Shown piece after piece: positions 10,985 through 21,429 of a stretch of DNA of 64,000 bases. This DNA is from Cladopsammia gracilis (Eukaryota; Cnidaria; Anthozoa; Scleractinia; Dendrophylliidae). The stretch covers positions 186,001-250,000 of the forward strand of contig JAJGOT010000194.1 in assembly GCA_022457155.1 (NCBI GenBank), read 5' to 3'. Under the pieces are notes generated by a model that made no database searches, was not told the origin of the DNA, and saw nothing but the letters and a program-made list of their open reading frames with translations. Each line of letters starts with the position of its first letter. Position 1 is the first letter of the stretch. A program made the position numbers and the translations under genes.

Positions 10985-11215
10985 CCCTGGTTCCCGATCA
11001 GGATTTTGCAAGGGTAATAATTATTTTCTTGTATTGGAATATTTGGCCAGGCTGGCCACAGTGTCCATGACCAGCCTGGCCAAAGCTGGGTTTCCTTCTG
11101 GCCCATGGGAGAATTTTTGCTAAAGCTTGGCTTCAAGCCAAGGTCACCACAGCCTTCAAGTTAGGCTTTGGCCACAGTTTTCCGCAGTATGGCCAAGCTC
11201 CTGATGCAAGGGTTT
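10985..11215. repeat. GGCCAAGCCTGGCC satellite, copy B
   Basis: Inverted relative of 6061-6300: similar TGGCCAGGCTGGCC units, and the right edge CCTGATGCAAGGG is the complement of copy A's left edge. Confidence 0.65.
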
Positions 11216-11219
11216 TGCA

Positions 11220-12090
11220 GCAGTTGGTCACCTCACCAATTAACATAAAACCTGTAGCTAATATAGAGCTAATATAGAGCTATATAATTTTCAGAAATGG
11301 AAAGAGCATGTTTCAATAAGCAAGTATCCCAATTTTTAGACCAATGCACAATGTACAATGGTTAGATGTTGTGCAGGTTTTAACTGTTAATAAATTAAAA
11401 GGTTTTGTATTGAGGTAACAAGGCCTTGCCACCCAGTATAATATTCTATCATGAATCTCTTTAGAAAGGAGTGGAGGCTGTATTACTGTAAGAAATGGAA
11501 ACATAGTTAAAAAATAAATAACACAAAATTTGAGGCCTGTGATGTGTAAGGTAGAGATTTTATGACAGTTTGAAAATTTCAAAATTTACAAGGATTTGTA
11601 TAGAAAATCACTAAAGCATAACTGGGTGGCAAGAGTTGTTCTTCCCATACAAATCCTAATCCTTTATGAAATATATTTTCCTTATACAGTATATCAGAAA
11701 TTGAGAAAATCAGTAATCGGAAAAAAAGTTATGCATGTATGTTTGTTGAAACAATTATTTAACTGTGACCTGTAAATTTAACCAACTGTTGGTTTAGTTT
11801 TATCCTTGCATGGTTCTTCAATTTTTATTTTCCTTTACGGTATCAAACTCATACTAAATATCATTATTTATCATACCCACAAAAACAAAGGAAAATAAAA
11901 TATTTGTCTTGGGATAAAAATGAACTACAATACTTAATAACTAAAGCAATATAATTTGATGTAGCTGATTTGTATGGTTTTAATAATTGTAAACATTAAT
12001 TCTTTTTGTTAGGAGGAAAAATATATTTTGTTTGTTTGAAGCAACCATGTCTATAAGAATTTTCTTGCTGTACATGAACATGTGGGTAGC
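11220..12090. other. Non-coding, AT-rich
   Basis: No repeat or exon that I can support. The short minus-strand open frame near 11.3-11.6 kb has no recognisable domain. Confidence 0.4.
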
Positions 12091-12104
12091 TTTCAAATTG
12101 CAGG

Positions 12105-12180
12105 CTTCCCGATGTTTTATATTACTCCTTCAAAAAAGATCAGCATGTGAAATTTAAGAATGGCATGAATGGCCATAAAA
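12105..12180 (+). CDS. Candidate internal exon inside the large element
   Basis: The stretch is bounded by a good acceptor (CAAATTGCAG) and a consensus donor (AAAAG/GTAAGA). One frame is open throughout and encodes LPDVLYYSFKKDQHVKF with a lysine-rich continuation. It would leave a partial AG codon. I do not recognise the peptide and find no matching upstream exon. It may belong to a gene carried by the 11.6-kb element or to a host gene that it interrupted. Confidence 0.3.
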
Positions 12181-12581
12181 GGTAAGAATTTTTAGTCCTA
12201 CAAACTTTTCGGATTGGTCACAGGTATGTTAATGTTTAGAAAAAAAAAACCTGTGTTAATTCATGTTTTCTGTAAAAATAAATAAATCAGTATAAAGAGA
12301 GCTGGCAAATATCACACCCCTTTTTATACTAGGAATATTTGTTCCTTAAAATTAACCATTGACTCGCTACATTGTACATGAAGTTTTTAAAATTTCCTTT
12401 TAATACAGCCAATGAGCATTCTCTTTCGCACATACACTCATGCAAAACAAACTAAGAGAAGCCGGTTATTTTGGTTCTATAGTTGTTCCTTGTTACATTT
12501 GTAAATTAGGTGGGAAGATCCCTATTGGGAGACTTAATAAAGTTTATTTATATTTTTATTTTTCTCTTCAAAATTGCAGTA

Positions 12582-12771
12582 CACGAGAAACAGCTGCCTT
12601 CAGTTGGTTTTTGACCACACTTCCCTCTACTTTACCAATTATGCCGAGAACATTTTCACTTCCAAGCGCGCAAAAAGTCATGCGCGTGTTTGTGAATGTT
12701 ACGTTTTGCCAGAAGAACGCAGAGAGTGCCGAATCGTCCGATTGTAATACACCACGAATCGTCTATATCTT
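12582..12771 (+). CDS. Candidate terminal exon inside the large element
   Basis: It follows the acceptor TTCAAAATTGCAG. Two frames are open for about 60 codons. Joining in phase to 12105-12180 gives the STRETAAFSWFL frame, ending at 12,771. The other frame, ending at about 12,746, has a more protein-like composition (LQLVFDHTSLYFTNYAENI) but is out of phase. The conflict means that at least one splice choice is wrong. Confidence 0.25.
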
Positions 12772-13002
12772 ATAAAACGCTCTTGTCCACAATAAACAAG
12801 CGGCGAGACAAATTATAGAATCGCAAAGGAAAATCGGGGAATTAGAAAAATCTAAGAAACGGATGCTTATTACAAATTACCGCCTTTCAGTATAATCGTA
12901 AAACGTAGTCGTAAAGTAGAAGAATGGGACGATAAGAAGCATCTGAAGTCGAAGTATCGCGCTTGTTTCAGGTCATTGCTTAATCAACGATCTATATAAC
13001 CC

Positions 13003-13705
13003 GTGTGTAGCGTGCTTGTGTTGGAATATGGCTTAAAGAACGAGGTATATTGCAAGTGTAGCGTACTTGTCTCGGGTCATGGCTTAAAGAACGAAGTATA
13101 TTTCATGTGTAGCGTGCTATATTACATGTGTAGCGTGCTTGTCTCGGGTCATGGCTTAAAGAACGAGGTATATTACATGTGTAGCGTGCTTGTCTCGGGT
13201 CATGGCTTAAAGAACGAGGTATATTACATGTGTAGCGTGCTTGTCTCGGGTCATGGCTTAAAGAACGAGGTATATTACATGTGTAGCGTGCTTGTCTCGG
13301 GTCATGGCTTAAAGAACGAGGTATATTGCATGTGTAGCGTGCTTGTCTCGGGTCATGGCTTGAAGAACAAGGTATATTACAGTGTAGCGTGCTTGTCTCG
13401 GGTGATGGCTTAAAGAACGAGGTATATTACAGTGTAGCGTGCTTGTCTCGGGTCATGGCTTAAAGAACGAGGTATATTACATGTGTAGCGTGCTTGTCTC
13501 GGGTCATGGCTTAAAGAACGAGGTATATTACATGTGTAGCGTGCTTGTCTCGGGTTATGGCTTAAAGAACGAGGTATATTACATGTGTAGCGTGCTTGTC
13601 TCGGGTTACGGCTTAAAGAACGAGGCATATTACATGTATAGCGTGCTTGTCTCGGGTCATGGCTTAAAGAACTAGGTATGTTACATGTGTAGTGTGCTTG
13701 TCCCG
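13003..13705 (+). repeat. Minisatellite, 51-bp unit, about 13 copies
   Basis: The unit contains GTGTAGCGTGCTTGTCTCGG and then TGGCTTAAAGAACGAGG. Copies are 90-100% alike. Because 51 is a multiple of three, both strands show long open frames with a 17-residue repeat. These lack any non-repetitive coding part, so I do not call a gene. Confidence 0.95.
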
Positions 13706-13734
13706 GGTCATGACCAGGACGAGGTATTTCGACG

Positions 13735-13990
13735 ACTAGACTTCCGGTAACTCCAGTGGACTCGATGCATCTCCAGTGGACTCCGATGGATTCCATTGGA
13801 CGATTTTTCTACCCTCCCGAAGTTAAACTGTTTGGACTTCCGGTTTCATTTCTGGACTAGACTTCCGGTAACTCCAGTGGACTCGATGCGTCTCCAGTGG
13901 ATTCCGATGGATTCCATTGGACGATTTTTCTACCCTCCCCGAAGTTAAACTGTTTAGACTTCCGGTTTCATTTCACAAATAGACTTTGGG
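13735..13990 (-). repeat. Right subterminal units, 121-122 bp, 2.3 copies
   Basis: Starts of successive units at 13735, 13856 and 13978 are 121-122 bp apart. Read on the minus strand they align with the left array: the same order of CCANTGG motifs, TCCACTGGAGT and CTAGTCGT, with roughly one third of positions changed. Confidence 0.85.
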
Positions 13991-14014
13991 TAACTCCAGT
14001 GGACTTTAGATTTG

Positions 14015-14045
14015 ACGACTGGAATCTAGTGGAGTGTATTGGACA
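14015..14045 (-). repeat. Right terminal inverted repeat of the 11.6-kb element
   Basis: Reverse complement begins TGTCCAATACAC and matches 2439-2469. The 8-mer GCTTTGAA follows at 14052-14059. Confidence 0.6.
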
Positions 14046-14304
14046 TGGATGGCTTTGAAAGCTAAACAAAGATGGCGCAGCGACTACTTTTGTTTGTAGC
14101 CATATCAAAACTACTTTTACGGAGGTAAAAACGTGTATGAGACTTAAAGTGCTTTAATAAATTCAACAAGTGTTGTTTGGAAATGTTTTTCATTAGACAT
14201 TTCTAATACTGAGTCATTTTTTTACGAACCATTCGTGGCAACAAACGAAAATCCGACATCTTTTGTTTTTTATTGTATTCTACAGTCAGGAAGGTTTTTT
14301 GAAG

Positions 14305-14725
14305 GCACTCCGGGGGGGGGGGGGGGGGGGGGATACTCCCATATATGAGCTTATGTGCCGCTGTGAAGGGTATGGTTTTCAGGCAGTTTAGTCTGGGATA
14401 GGGTATAGTAATCAGAGATTTTTGGTCTAGAATAGGGTATCATTTTCTGAAAAACTGATCAGTTGTGTGAATAGTTTAGTCTAGACAAGGTTTTACTGGC
14501 AAATGGAATGTAAAAATCAGTAAGGCGGGCAGAACGGCATTTTTACTGACTGTGAGTGAGTTTCTGGAAAATAGCGAGTCTGGAATAGGTCTAGGATAGG
14601 GTAGGGTTTTTCGGTGTTTGGTCTAGAATAGGGTTGCAAAATGCAGCTAAAATGGTCTAGTATAGGTTAAGGGTCTCAGAGTCCCCACCCAAAAATTTGC
14701 AGAGTAACCCCCCCTCCCCGGGAAG
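14305..14725. repeat. 'GGTCTAGAATAGGGT' repeat with poly(G) start
   Basis: A G homopolymer at 14311-14332 is followed by at least five variants of TCTAGAATAGGGTA and ends in CCCCCCCTCCCCGG. The G-rich start and C-rich end look like the termini of a MITE. Non-coding. Confidence 0.65.
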
Positions 14726-15124
14726 GCACTCACCTACACCTGTACATTGGAATGAGTTTCAGTTGTGATTTGAGTCACTGCGCATGCGAAATACTTCAGT
14801 TTTGGCAGATTGGCGGGCAATTTTAGCGTGTTTACATGTACAGCCGCCCCCTCAAAATGACGGAGAGAGTCGGCTGCTGTGGGTTTGCTAGGGTCTTCCT
14901 TTGGGAGACAAAAGCAAATGCTTTTAAGAATACTACCTGAGCTTGTAATGAAACAAAAGTTGAGTTTAAGAAGCGCATTTTAGATTTAAGATTTCATCTT
15001 TACATTGAGCAGTTTAAATACTGCAAACCAATGTCCTCGACATTTACCTCGACAGAGGTAAATATAAACTTCAGTGAGCAAGGATGCAAAATTTATTTTA
15101 TTTTCATAAATATTTATGACATTT

Positions 15125-16085
15125 TTAACAGAAAGTACCGTAAAAAATGCATCAACAGTTACATTTATGAAGAGCTACAAAATCATTGATGACTATCTCA
15201 ATGTAAACAAAAGGCAGCCAAGAAAGCCTATCTTTTAAAGTTTTCCTCTGCAAAATGGGCCAAAACAACACAACTTCGATTAAACCTGCACTGCCTTCAA
15301 AACTGCAAGTGCTGCAAAAATTTCCATGCATCTCTCAGTGAAAAATTTCCTGAAAGCAAACAAAATGAAAATAAGCCTAAGGACCCTTTTACAGACAAAA
15401 ACAGATCAACAAACCATGTTCCCAAGAAGGCTCGACCAACCAAAGGAGAACTCAAAGCTGTTGGAGAAATGATCTTTTCAACATATGACAAGATATGCAA
15501 AGAAAATTTGGGCAAGTCATTTAGTGAGGTACAGGTACTGCTTGTAGTACCACAGTTAAACCTCCAGGAGAAGCAAACCCCTTATGAAAGAAGAAAACAT
15601 TGTTTGGAAAAACAACGTGAATTCAAAACGTACATGTGTGTTGAATCTGCGTGGAAAGAAAATGATGTAGATTCTCATTTAGCTCAAAGAACATCTTTGG
15701 CTGCGAGGGCAAAACAAAGAATTCATCAATCTTTTCAGGCCAAATCTCGACTAGAGAAAACTCCACCTGGCATGAGAAGTGCTCACATATTCCCAAAGAT
15801 GTCTCGGTGGAACACTGAACAGCTTTTGGATGATGTGAGGAACTGGCCCCATGAACCTGTCTGCTGGTCTGAAAAGGCAAAGGAATATGGAATCAGGAAA
15901 TGATGCACACCACCCAGTGGAGGGCAAATAATAAAGGAATTTTTGAAGTCAAAAGGAGTCAAACAACCCCCTTCGAGCCAAGCAGCGAAGGTGACAACAA
16001 AAATAATAAATTAATAATAAATAATGCAAGATTAATGCAAGAACTAAGGTCTGTCAAAAACTACAGATGTAGCTGAAACAATGGG
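15125..16085 (+). pseudogene. Decayed protein-coding gene, family not recognised
   Basis: The main open part, 15,220-15,903, encodes a lysine-rich protein with a CKCCKNFH motif and a C-terminal stretch resembling a small helix-turn-helix (LLDDVRNWPHEPVCW, then SEKAKEYGI). After the TGA at 15,901-15,903 the same frame continues with a plausible coding extension (PPSGGQIIKEFLKSKGV), so the stop is probably a mutation within the gene. Upstream, TFMKSYKIIDDYLNVNK is open in another frame, which implies a frameshift near 15,220. Similar tails (a WS..A.EYG....GGQ..KEFL pattern) seem to recur in cnidarian repeat-encoded proteins, but I cannot name the family. Confidence 0.5.
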
Positions 16086-16818
16086 ATGAAGCTTTCCTGG
16101 TAAATCATGACAAAATACCAAATAACAGTGACTATATTAGTGATAGCCATGTCAAAGAATTGAGCAAAAGGAAAAAAAAAGTTGCCTTAAAGCTTCTTGA
16201 GTCATGGAACATTACAGTTCACCTCTTGTAACTTAATTAGTAAATGTTAGGACGTTATTAATAGTGTGGACAATTTTGCAAAAACTCATTAAGGTAATGT
16301 TAAGTTTGTATAAGTCATGGAAGAATGATATTCCATTGCAAATATTAACATTTTTTGTGTCCAATAATAATGTACAAAATTATTTGAATTTGATGGGCTC
16401 GTTTCTATGTATGCATAGCAATCAAGCTTTGTGAAACTCTATTTAATACAGTCGTGTATCATTTAAGTTTAAATATGACTTTTAACCGGAGCACTCAGCC
16501 AATTGTTTTGATGGAAAAGCTGTCCAGGAGGTTTTGCAATTAATTGGACTAAAAACTAGAGTTTTCTTAACTAAAATGTTGCCTCAAACATTTGTAACAT
16601 TGGATAATTTATATATAATGCCTCCTACAATTGGAGGGATAAAAATGTTGTTTTGGATACTAAATAAGAAGTCAGCTAGGATTTTCGGAAAGGAGATAGC
16701 TAGTAAATTCAGGCGATAACATTCCTTATCCCAATTTTTCTGTTGCTGAAATACAGGTATTTCAGCTATAAACAGAACCAAAGAGATCAAACTGTATTAG
16801 CTATCACATAAGTTTCCT
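16086..16818. other. Non-coding, no feature recognised
   Basis: AT-rich. Short frames at 16.5-16.8 kb show no domain and no splice context that I can defend. Confidence 0.4.
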
Positions 16819-16822
16819 TTAA

Positions 16823-17825
16823 CCCATTCACTCCTGAGAATTTTTACGTTTTTGAGCGATTTCCTGCATACACACGCCCCATAGGCTTTCGTGACTTCAT
16901 ATTTGAAGTTACCATTGAAAGTGCTGCTGTTCTAAAACACTGAAGGCTCAAGTTTACTGGAAACGTCATTCTGACGTTGTGATTTTGCTTTGTTGAATTC
17001 CAATAAAGTCTTCAATATGGTTTTTCTGCGATTTTTTGGTAAGTCCACAGCCATTTTTCATCTTTAGTAGCTGCCTGATGAGCATCATTAAGCTTGAAGG
17101 TAGTTCAGCGAAGCGAGTTAGGTGTTGTACTTCGTTTAAGAATTTGGCTCGATGCTCGTTGAACTGGAAAAATGGCCGCCAGGAAACAAAGTAGCTTTGG
17201 GACTCGACTCTAGATGAATTTCTCGACCTACCATGGCATATTTTGGAAGTTGCAACCACTGAACACAACAGGCGCGAAATTTCGGCGGTGGGTCGGAGTG
17301 GCTGTGGACTTACAGCCTGTAGTATAAATATGAAATGTGTGGAGGATGGAAGGAACGCTGTCAAAAAATCTTGTTATTTCCCAGCATGCAGTGTGGTGGT
17401 GATGTTGAAAATCGAGGCAAGGTCAGTATGCACTAGAATAAGAAGCTGTAGCTCGGCCCGAGCTACGAATAAGAGCAAAAGAATTCACTGCTAAGCTAGG
17501 ACTAGGACTGAATTTTGCTGTAAATGTTGACTTTGGGTTTGCCACGATGATTTGAATAAAAAAAACTAAAGGCAAAAACATGATTTTTGTTGTTTTTCTA
17601 TGACGTTAAAAATGGTCGTTTTTGTTATTGTCCAAATTCAAACGGTGATATTCTGCAAAAATTGCTGACTTTTTTGTGTTTATTGGGTACCTCGATTCGA
17701 GGGACTTTCTAGTCAATGCTCACAACTGCTAGTTAAGGCAATGTTCGCACGATTGAGAAAGTTGCAATTTTGTAAAGCAGTGGAATCTTGTACGGGCGCT
17801 TTGGGGCGCATTGGGTGTTAGTGGG
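16823..17825. mobile_element. piggyBac-like non-autonomous element, 1.0 kb
   Basis: TTAA lies at both borders (16819-16822 and 17826-17829). The element ends are CCCATTCAC and the complement of CCCACTAAC, matching the short CCC-starting TIRs of piggyBac elements. The interior has no DDD transposase. A minus-strand frame of 132 codons covers 16,966-17,364 but has no recognisable domain. Confidence 0.65.
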
Positions 17826-18127
17826 TTAAAGGCCCTAAATGATACACTGCCATTCCAATCATTTTCCTAAACATTTATCACTAGGTGCCACTGTTATGAT
17901 CTGTTACGAGTTTTCCATATACACTGTATGTAAATATCAAAGTGTCAACAAATCATTTGTTTTGAACAAAGAAATTTCTAAATAATTATGTATAAGTATC
18001 TAGATAGCCTTTAAAAGTGCTTTTACTCTGGTAAGAAAAACAGAAGTAATAGTCAACAAACGGCAATTTTGGGACCATTTGTTGGGAAAATAATTCACTT
18101 GATGGTCAAATGCTGAATTCTCCTTTG

Positions 18128-18285
18128 CCTGGTCTCGGGCGACTTCATGTACCGCACAGATGACGTAAAACAATAGGAAACATTGTTTTCGGTCCTTGTT
18201 TTTGGGTAAAAGAATTTTGATGAAGCATTGTTTCCTTTTATTTTACGCCATTTGTGTCCTCTACACGAAGTAAGAGCCCAGGTCT
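18128..18285. repeat. Foldback element, about 55-bp arms
   Basis: The left arm ends in GACGTAAAACAATAGGAAACA and its diverged complement lies at 18,229-18,285. No frame. The outer ends are fuzzy. Confidence 0.65.
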
Positions 18286-18647
18286 CTGACATTTCTGTGT
18301 GACTGCAAGGAGAATTTATGTCGACTTTTATCTTAGTTACATTAAAAAAAAGGTGCTTTTTTTTGTCGTCTGAAATCGACTTTTTGACAGAAAAATGTTT
18401 ATTTCAAGCGCTTACTTATCTATTTTCTATTTTTACCACAATTGCTGCTAAACTCGCAATCTGATTGGCCGACGTGAGTGGTAAATGAGAGTCCAGACAA
18501 CGGTGCTGACGCTAACATCACGTGCGCTTGAAAACAACCAATCAGATTGCGAGAAAGTTATAGACAACGCTTGCTCTTTCTTTGCTGTCACGTTTTGTAA
18601 CAAGACTTCGATTTTTCCTTGTATTTTTTCTTAATATTGTTGTAAAA

Positions 18648-18832
18648 AACAAATTTACACCGGTTTTCCGTGGTGTGGACTCTTATTTACCACGATTTAC
18701 GTCATCACATGGTCAAAATTTGTTGCTGACTCACTCGGCTGCGCCTCGTGAGTCCACAACATTTTGACCATGTGATGACGTAAATCGTGGTAAATAAGAG
18801 TCCACACCACGGAAAACCGGTGTAAATTTGTT
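18648..18832. mobile_element. Foldback MITE, about 87-bp arms, GC-rich loop
   Basis: Arms 18648-18735 and 18745-18832 are almost perfect inverted copies, containing GGTTTTCCGTGGTGTGGACTC. They meet in a short loop around TCGGCTGCGCCTCG, which forms a second small hairpin. A short pair, CTCGCAATCTGATTGG (18,454) and its complement (18,537), lies just upstream and may be part of a related element. Confidence 0.85.
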
Positions 18833-18839
18833 AAATTGA

Positions 18840-20050
18840 GCAAGAAATATATACTGTGCACATGCAGTACATGTACGCTTCTTTGCGGAACCAGCGAACG
18901 CATGATACACTGAATTGTCTGCTCAGGTTGTAAAAGAAGGAATAAATCTGTTGGCTTACCTTTCAGGAAACATTTATTGCGTTCTTCAGGTTCCCTCACC
19001 AGCATGCAGCGTAAGTTAAGTTGTCTCGATTGACATCTTGCAGCTGCAGGCGTCGCAACACAGATGATTGGAAATTCAGCCTCTTGTCCGTCAAGTTTAC
19101 ATGAAATCCAGCAATAGAAAGGACAGTACCTTTTTCTTTATGAAATAGTTTTCAAGGAGCGGTAAATTGCCCAAATAAATCGAAAAACCGAGGACTATGA
19201 ACACAAGAACACGTGTTTCTCTGCCGCCATATTTTTTTTCTCATCAAATCCCGCTAAGGGAAATTGTAACGGGTCAACCCGCAAAGTTCGCTGCTGGGGG
19301 TTTGAGAGAGTATTTGGCAAGTGATATATTTTATATCCAGCGGACAGCATTCAATGTGTTAAAAAGAAGAATTTCCATTGTTTCATACTTTCTTTATCAA
19401 AATTTGTGGGTTTTCGTCGAAAAGATCCTTCCCGTTGTGAAATTATTCGCATAACAAGCTTGAGTAGAGAATGACATCAAAAAGTTACATTAAAAGGTGA
19501 TTTTAGCACTTTGTGCCATTTAATTTATAAAGTGTAATTAATTTTAATTGACACACTTTAACTCGTTTAAAAATAGGTCAAACTCATCGCTGAATTTAAT
19601 CATGAACGAAGCGAAATAATTGCTCAAAAATTTGGTATTTGAAAGATGAAGGGATGTTCTTTTGGATCCCAGAAGGAATTTTTGGAGTAATGATCCAGCG
19701 CGATGCTTTCGAATTTGAAATTTGCCCAAAATTCATTAGTTCAACTGAGCACGGAGGATCAATCTTATCAGCGTTATGTAAATATCTCGCGCTAAGGTTT
19801 AATTCTCCCCCATTTAAAGTTCAAGTATTTCAAATTTAAAACATAGAAATGCTTACCTTGATGCTGCTGAAACATTTTTATGAGCTTTGAAGTCTATGTT
19901 ATCTTCCTTAAAACTCAAGCACGCAGGTTGGGTCGGGGCCCCTGGGAAACTTACTGTTCTTCTGAGCTCCTACCACTCGCAATGTCACGTAACCTCTACC
20001 CAGATTGGTTGAACAAATTTTCCTCGCGCGGCACGTGTGGATCACGCGCT
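18840..20050. other. Non-coding, no feature recognised
   Basis: I see no supported gene, array or foldback. Short open frames at 19.2-19.8 kb lack domains. Confidence 0.4.
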
Positions 20051-20076
20051 AGACTACGAGCAGTCCCTCCTTTTTC

Positions 20077-20234
20077 CTCAGGGATAGTAGAGCGAGCGAA
20101 ATGCGAGCGCGCGTTTAATTGTATGTTATTTTGCAACTCTAGCAAACAATATTTGCAATTTCCACATTTTTCCGGTTCTCGCGTGGGGTGATTTTCACGC
20201 GCGCTCGCATTTCGCTCGCTCTACTATCCCTGAG
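20077..20234. repeat. Foldback nested in the left arm, 37-bp arms
   Basis: CTCAGGGATAGTAGAGCGAG at the left is inverted at 20,198-20,234. It is absent from the corresponding position of the right arm, so it arrived after the palindrome formed or was lost on the right. Confidence 0.75.
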
Positions 20235-21125
20235 GGAGTGTAACTTTTTGTCGCGGGTCGCGAGTCGCGACTCAAAGTCGCGAGTCGCGACTGAAAGTCG
20301 CGGGTGCGGGTAATAGGTGCGGGTGCGGGTAATAGGTGCGGGTGCGGGTGCGGGTGCGGGTAAAAGTCGCGGGTAACAAATTATCAAAAAAATAAAATTA
20401 AAATACCCAATAAAGGTTAATATAAAGAGTGTAACTTTTTGTCGCGGGTCGCGAGTCGCGACTCAAAGTCGCGAGTCGCGACTGAAAGTCGCGGGTGCGG
20501 GTAATAGGTGCGGGTGCGGGTAAAAGTCGCGGGTAACAAATTATCAAAAAATTAAAATTAAAATACCCAATAAAGGTTAATATAAAATAGCGAATTTTTA
20601 TGTCTCACATAGTAGGTTTATAATTTTTTGTCTGACCTTTTCACGCAGCGGCTATTTTGCATTACGTACAGTGAACCCATTAAACCGTGAACGCCTAAAA
20701 TTATTTCTGGAATGTTTATTGTTCTGCGACCAATCAGATTCGAGAAGTAACTGCAACAAACCGCAAGAGTAATTAGCTGAAAGGTTTCGATCACGAAACG
20801 AGTCGGTGGCTTTTGCCGATCCACGATAAATTCTCAGTTTCACCGCCGATTTACAAACACTCTGAAATTGTTTTTTTTTTCTATTTCAGAGTTTATGCAT
20901 AAGCAAAGAATAACTATAAACGATATTTTACTGAAAAGAGATATTAAAATAATCGAACAGACACGGCTAGACAGCGCGTCTGGAAGCAGAATAATTGTAT
21001 TCAGTTTTCGATTTTTTAAAAAACGGCCTCTCTGGTGTTGTCAGTTATAATCACTTGTAGGTTTCAGCCTTTTCCCTGTTTGACCAAAACAGTTTACTGA
21101 ATAAAGTTTGCAAGAGTTTCCCTTA

Positions 21126-21429
21126 GGGATGGACCATTAGAAAAGTGATGGGGGGGGGGGGGGGGTGGGAACTTTGGGAGAGGCAAGAATTTTTTTTTTG
21201 TCCACCTAAGGTGGAAATCTTTTTTTTTTTTTTTTTTTCACTCGATGGCTGGAATATTTTTTTTTTTTAATAGTTTATTTTTTAATTTTCCTTGGGCAGA
21301 TTTTTTTTTTTTTTGCGATAATGCGTGGGAATATTTTTTTTTCTTAATAACTTACTGGGGAATTTTTTTTTTTTTTTTGCTTTTGCCCCACCCCCCCCCC
21401 CCCCCATCACTTTTCTAATGGTCCATCCC
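21126..21429. mobile_element. G/C-tailed MITE with TTA TSD and a built-in empty site
   Basis: The termini GGGATGGACCATTAGAAAAG and their complement flank poly(G), several T-rich blocks and poly(C). TTA is present on both sides. The opposite palindrome arm, at about 21,935 in complement, reads CCCTTACC with a single TTA and no insertion. It therefore preserves the empty target site. A TTA duplication fits a PIF/Harbinger-type transposase. Confidence 0.85.

Larger units (their letters stand above)
2433..14051. mobile_element. Putative 11.6-kb TIR transposon with inverted subterminal arrays
   Basis: The segment 2439-2469 starts TGTCCAATACAC and ends AGTCGT. It recurs inverted at 14015-14045 with about 5 differences in 31 positions. 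Just inside each end lie tandem units of about 122 bp: roughly 11 on the left and about 2.3 on the right. The two arrays are diverged homologues in opposite orientation. The 8-mer GCTTTGAA sits exactly 6 bp outside both inverted termini (2425-2432 and 14052-14059), which fits an 8-bp TSD as made by hAT- or Zisupton-like transposases. The 6 outermost bp on each side do not match each other, so the true end is uncertain. No transposase is recognisable inside. The interior has nested SINE, Penelope and MITE copies and two candidate exons. Confidence 0.55.

Noticed and set aside
2537..13705. CRISPR array
   Set aside because: The tandem units are contiguous without unique spacers, and the genome is eukaryotic.
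13003..13796. 136- and 128-codon frames with 17-residue repeats
   Set aside because: The 51-bp minisatellite has no stop in these frames on either strand. No start context, splice signals or non-repeat domain.
16966..17364. 132-codon minus-strand frame as a piggyBac transposase remnant
   Set aside because: No DDD motifs and no C-terminal cysteine-rich finger.
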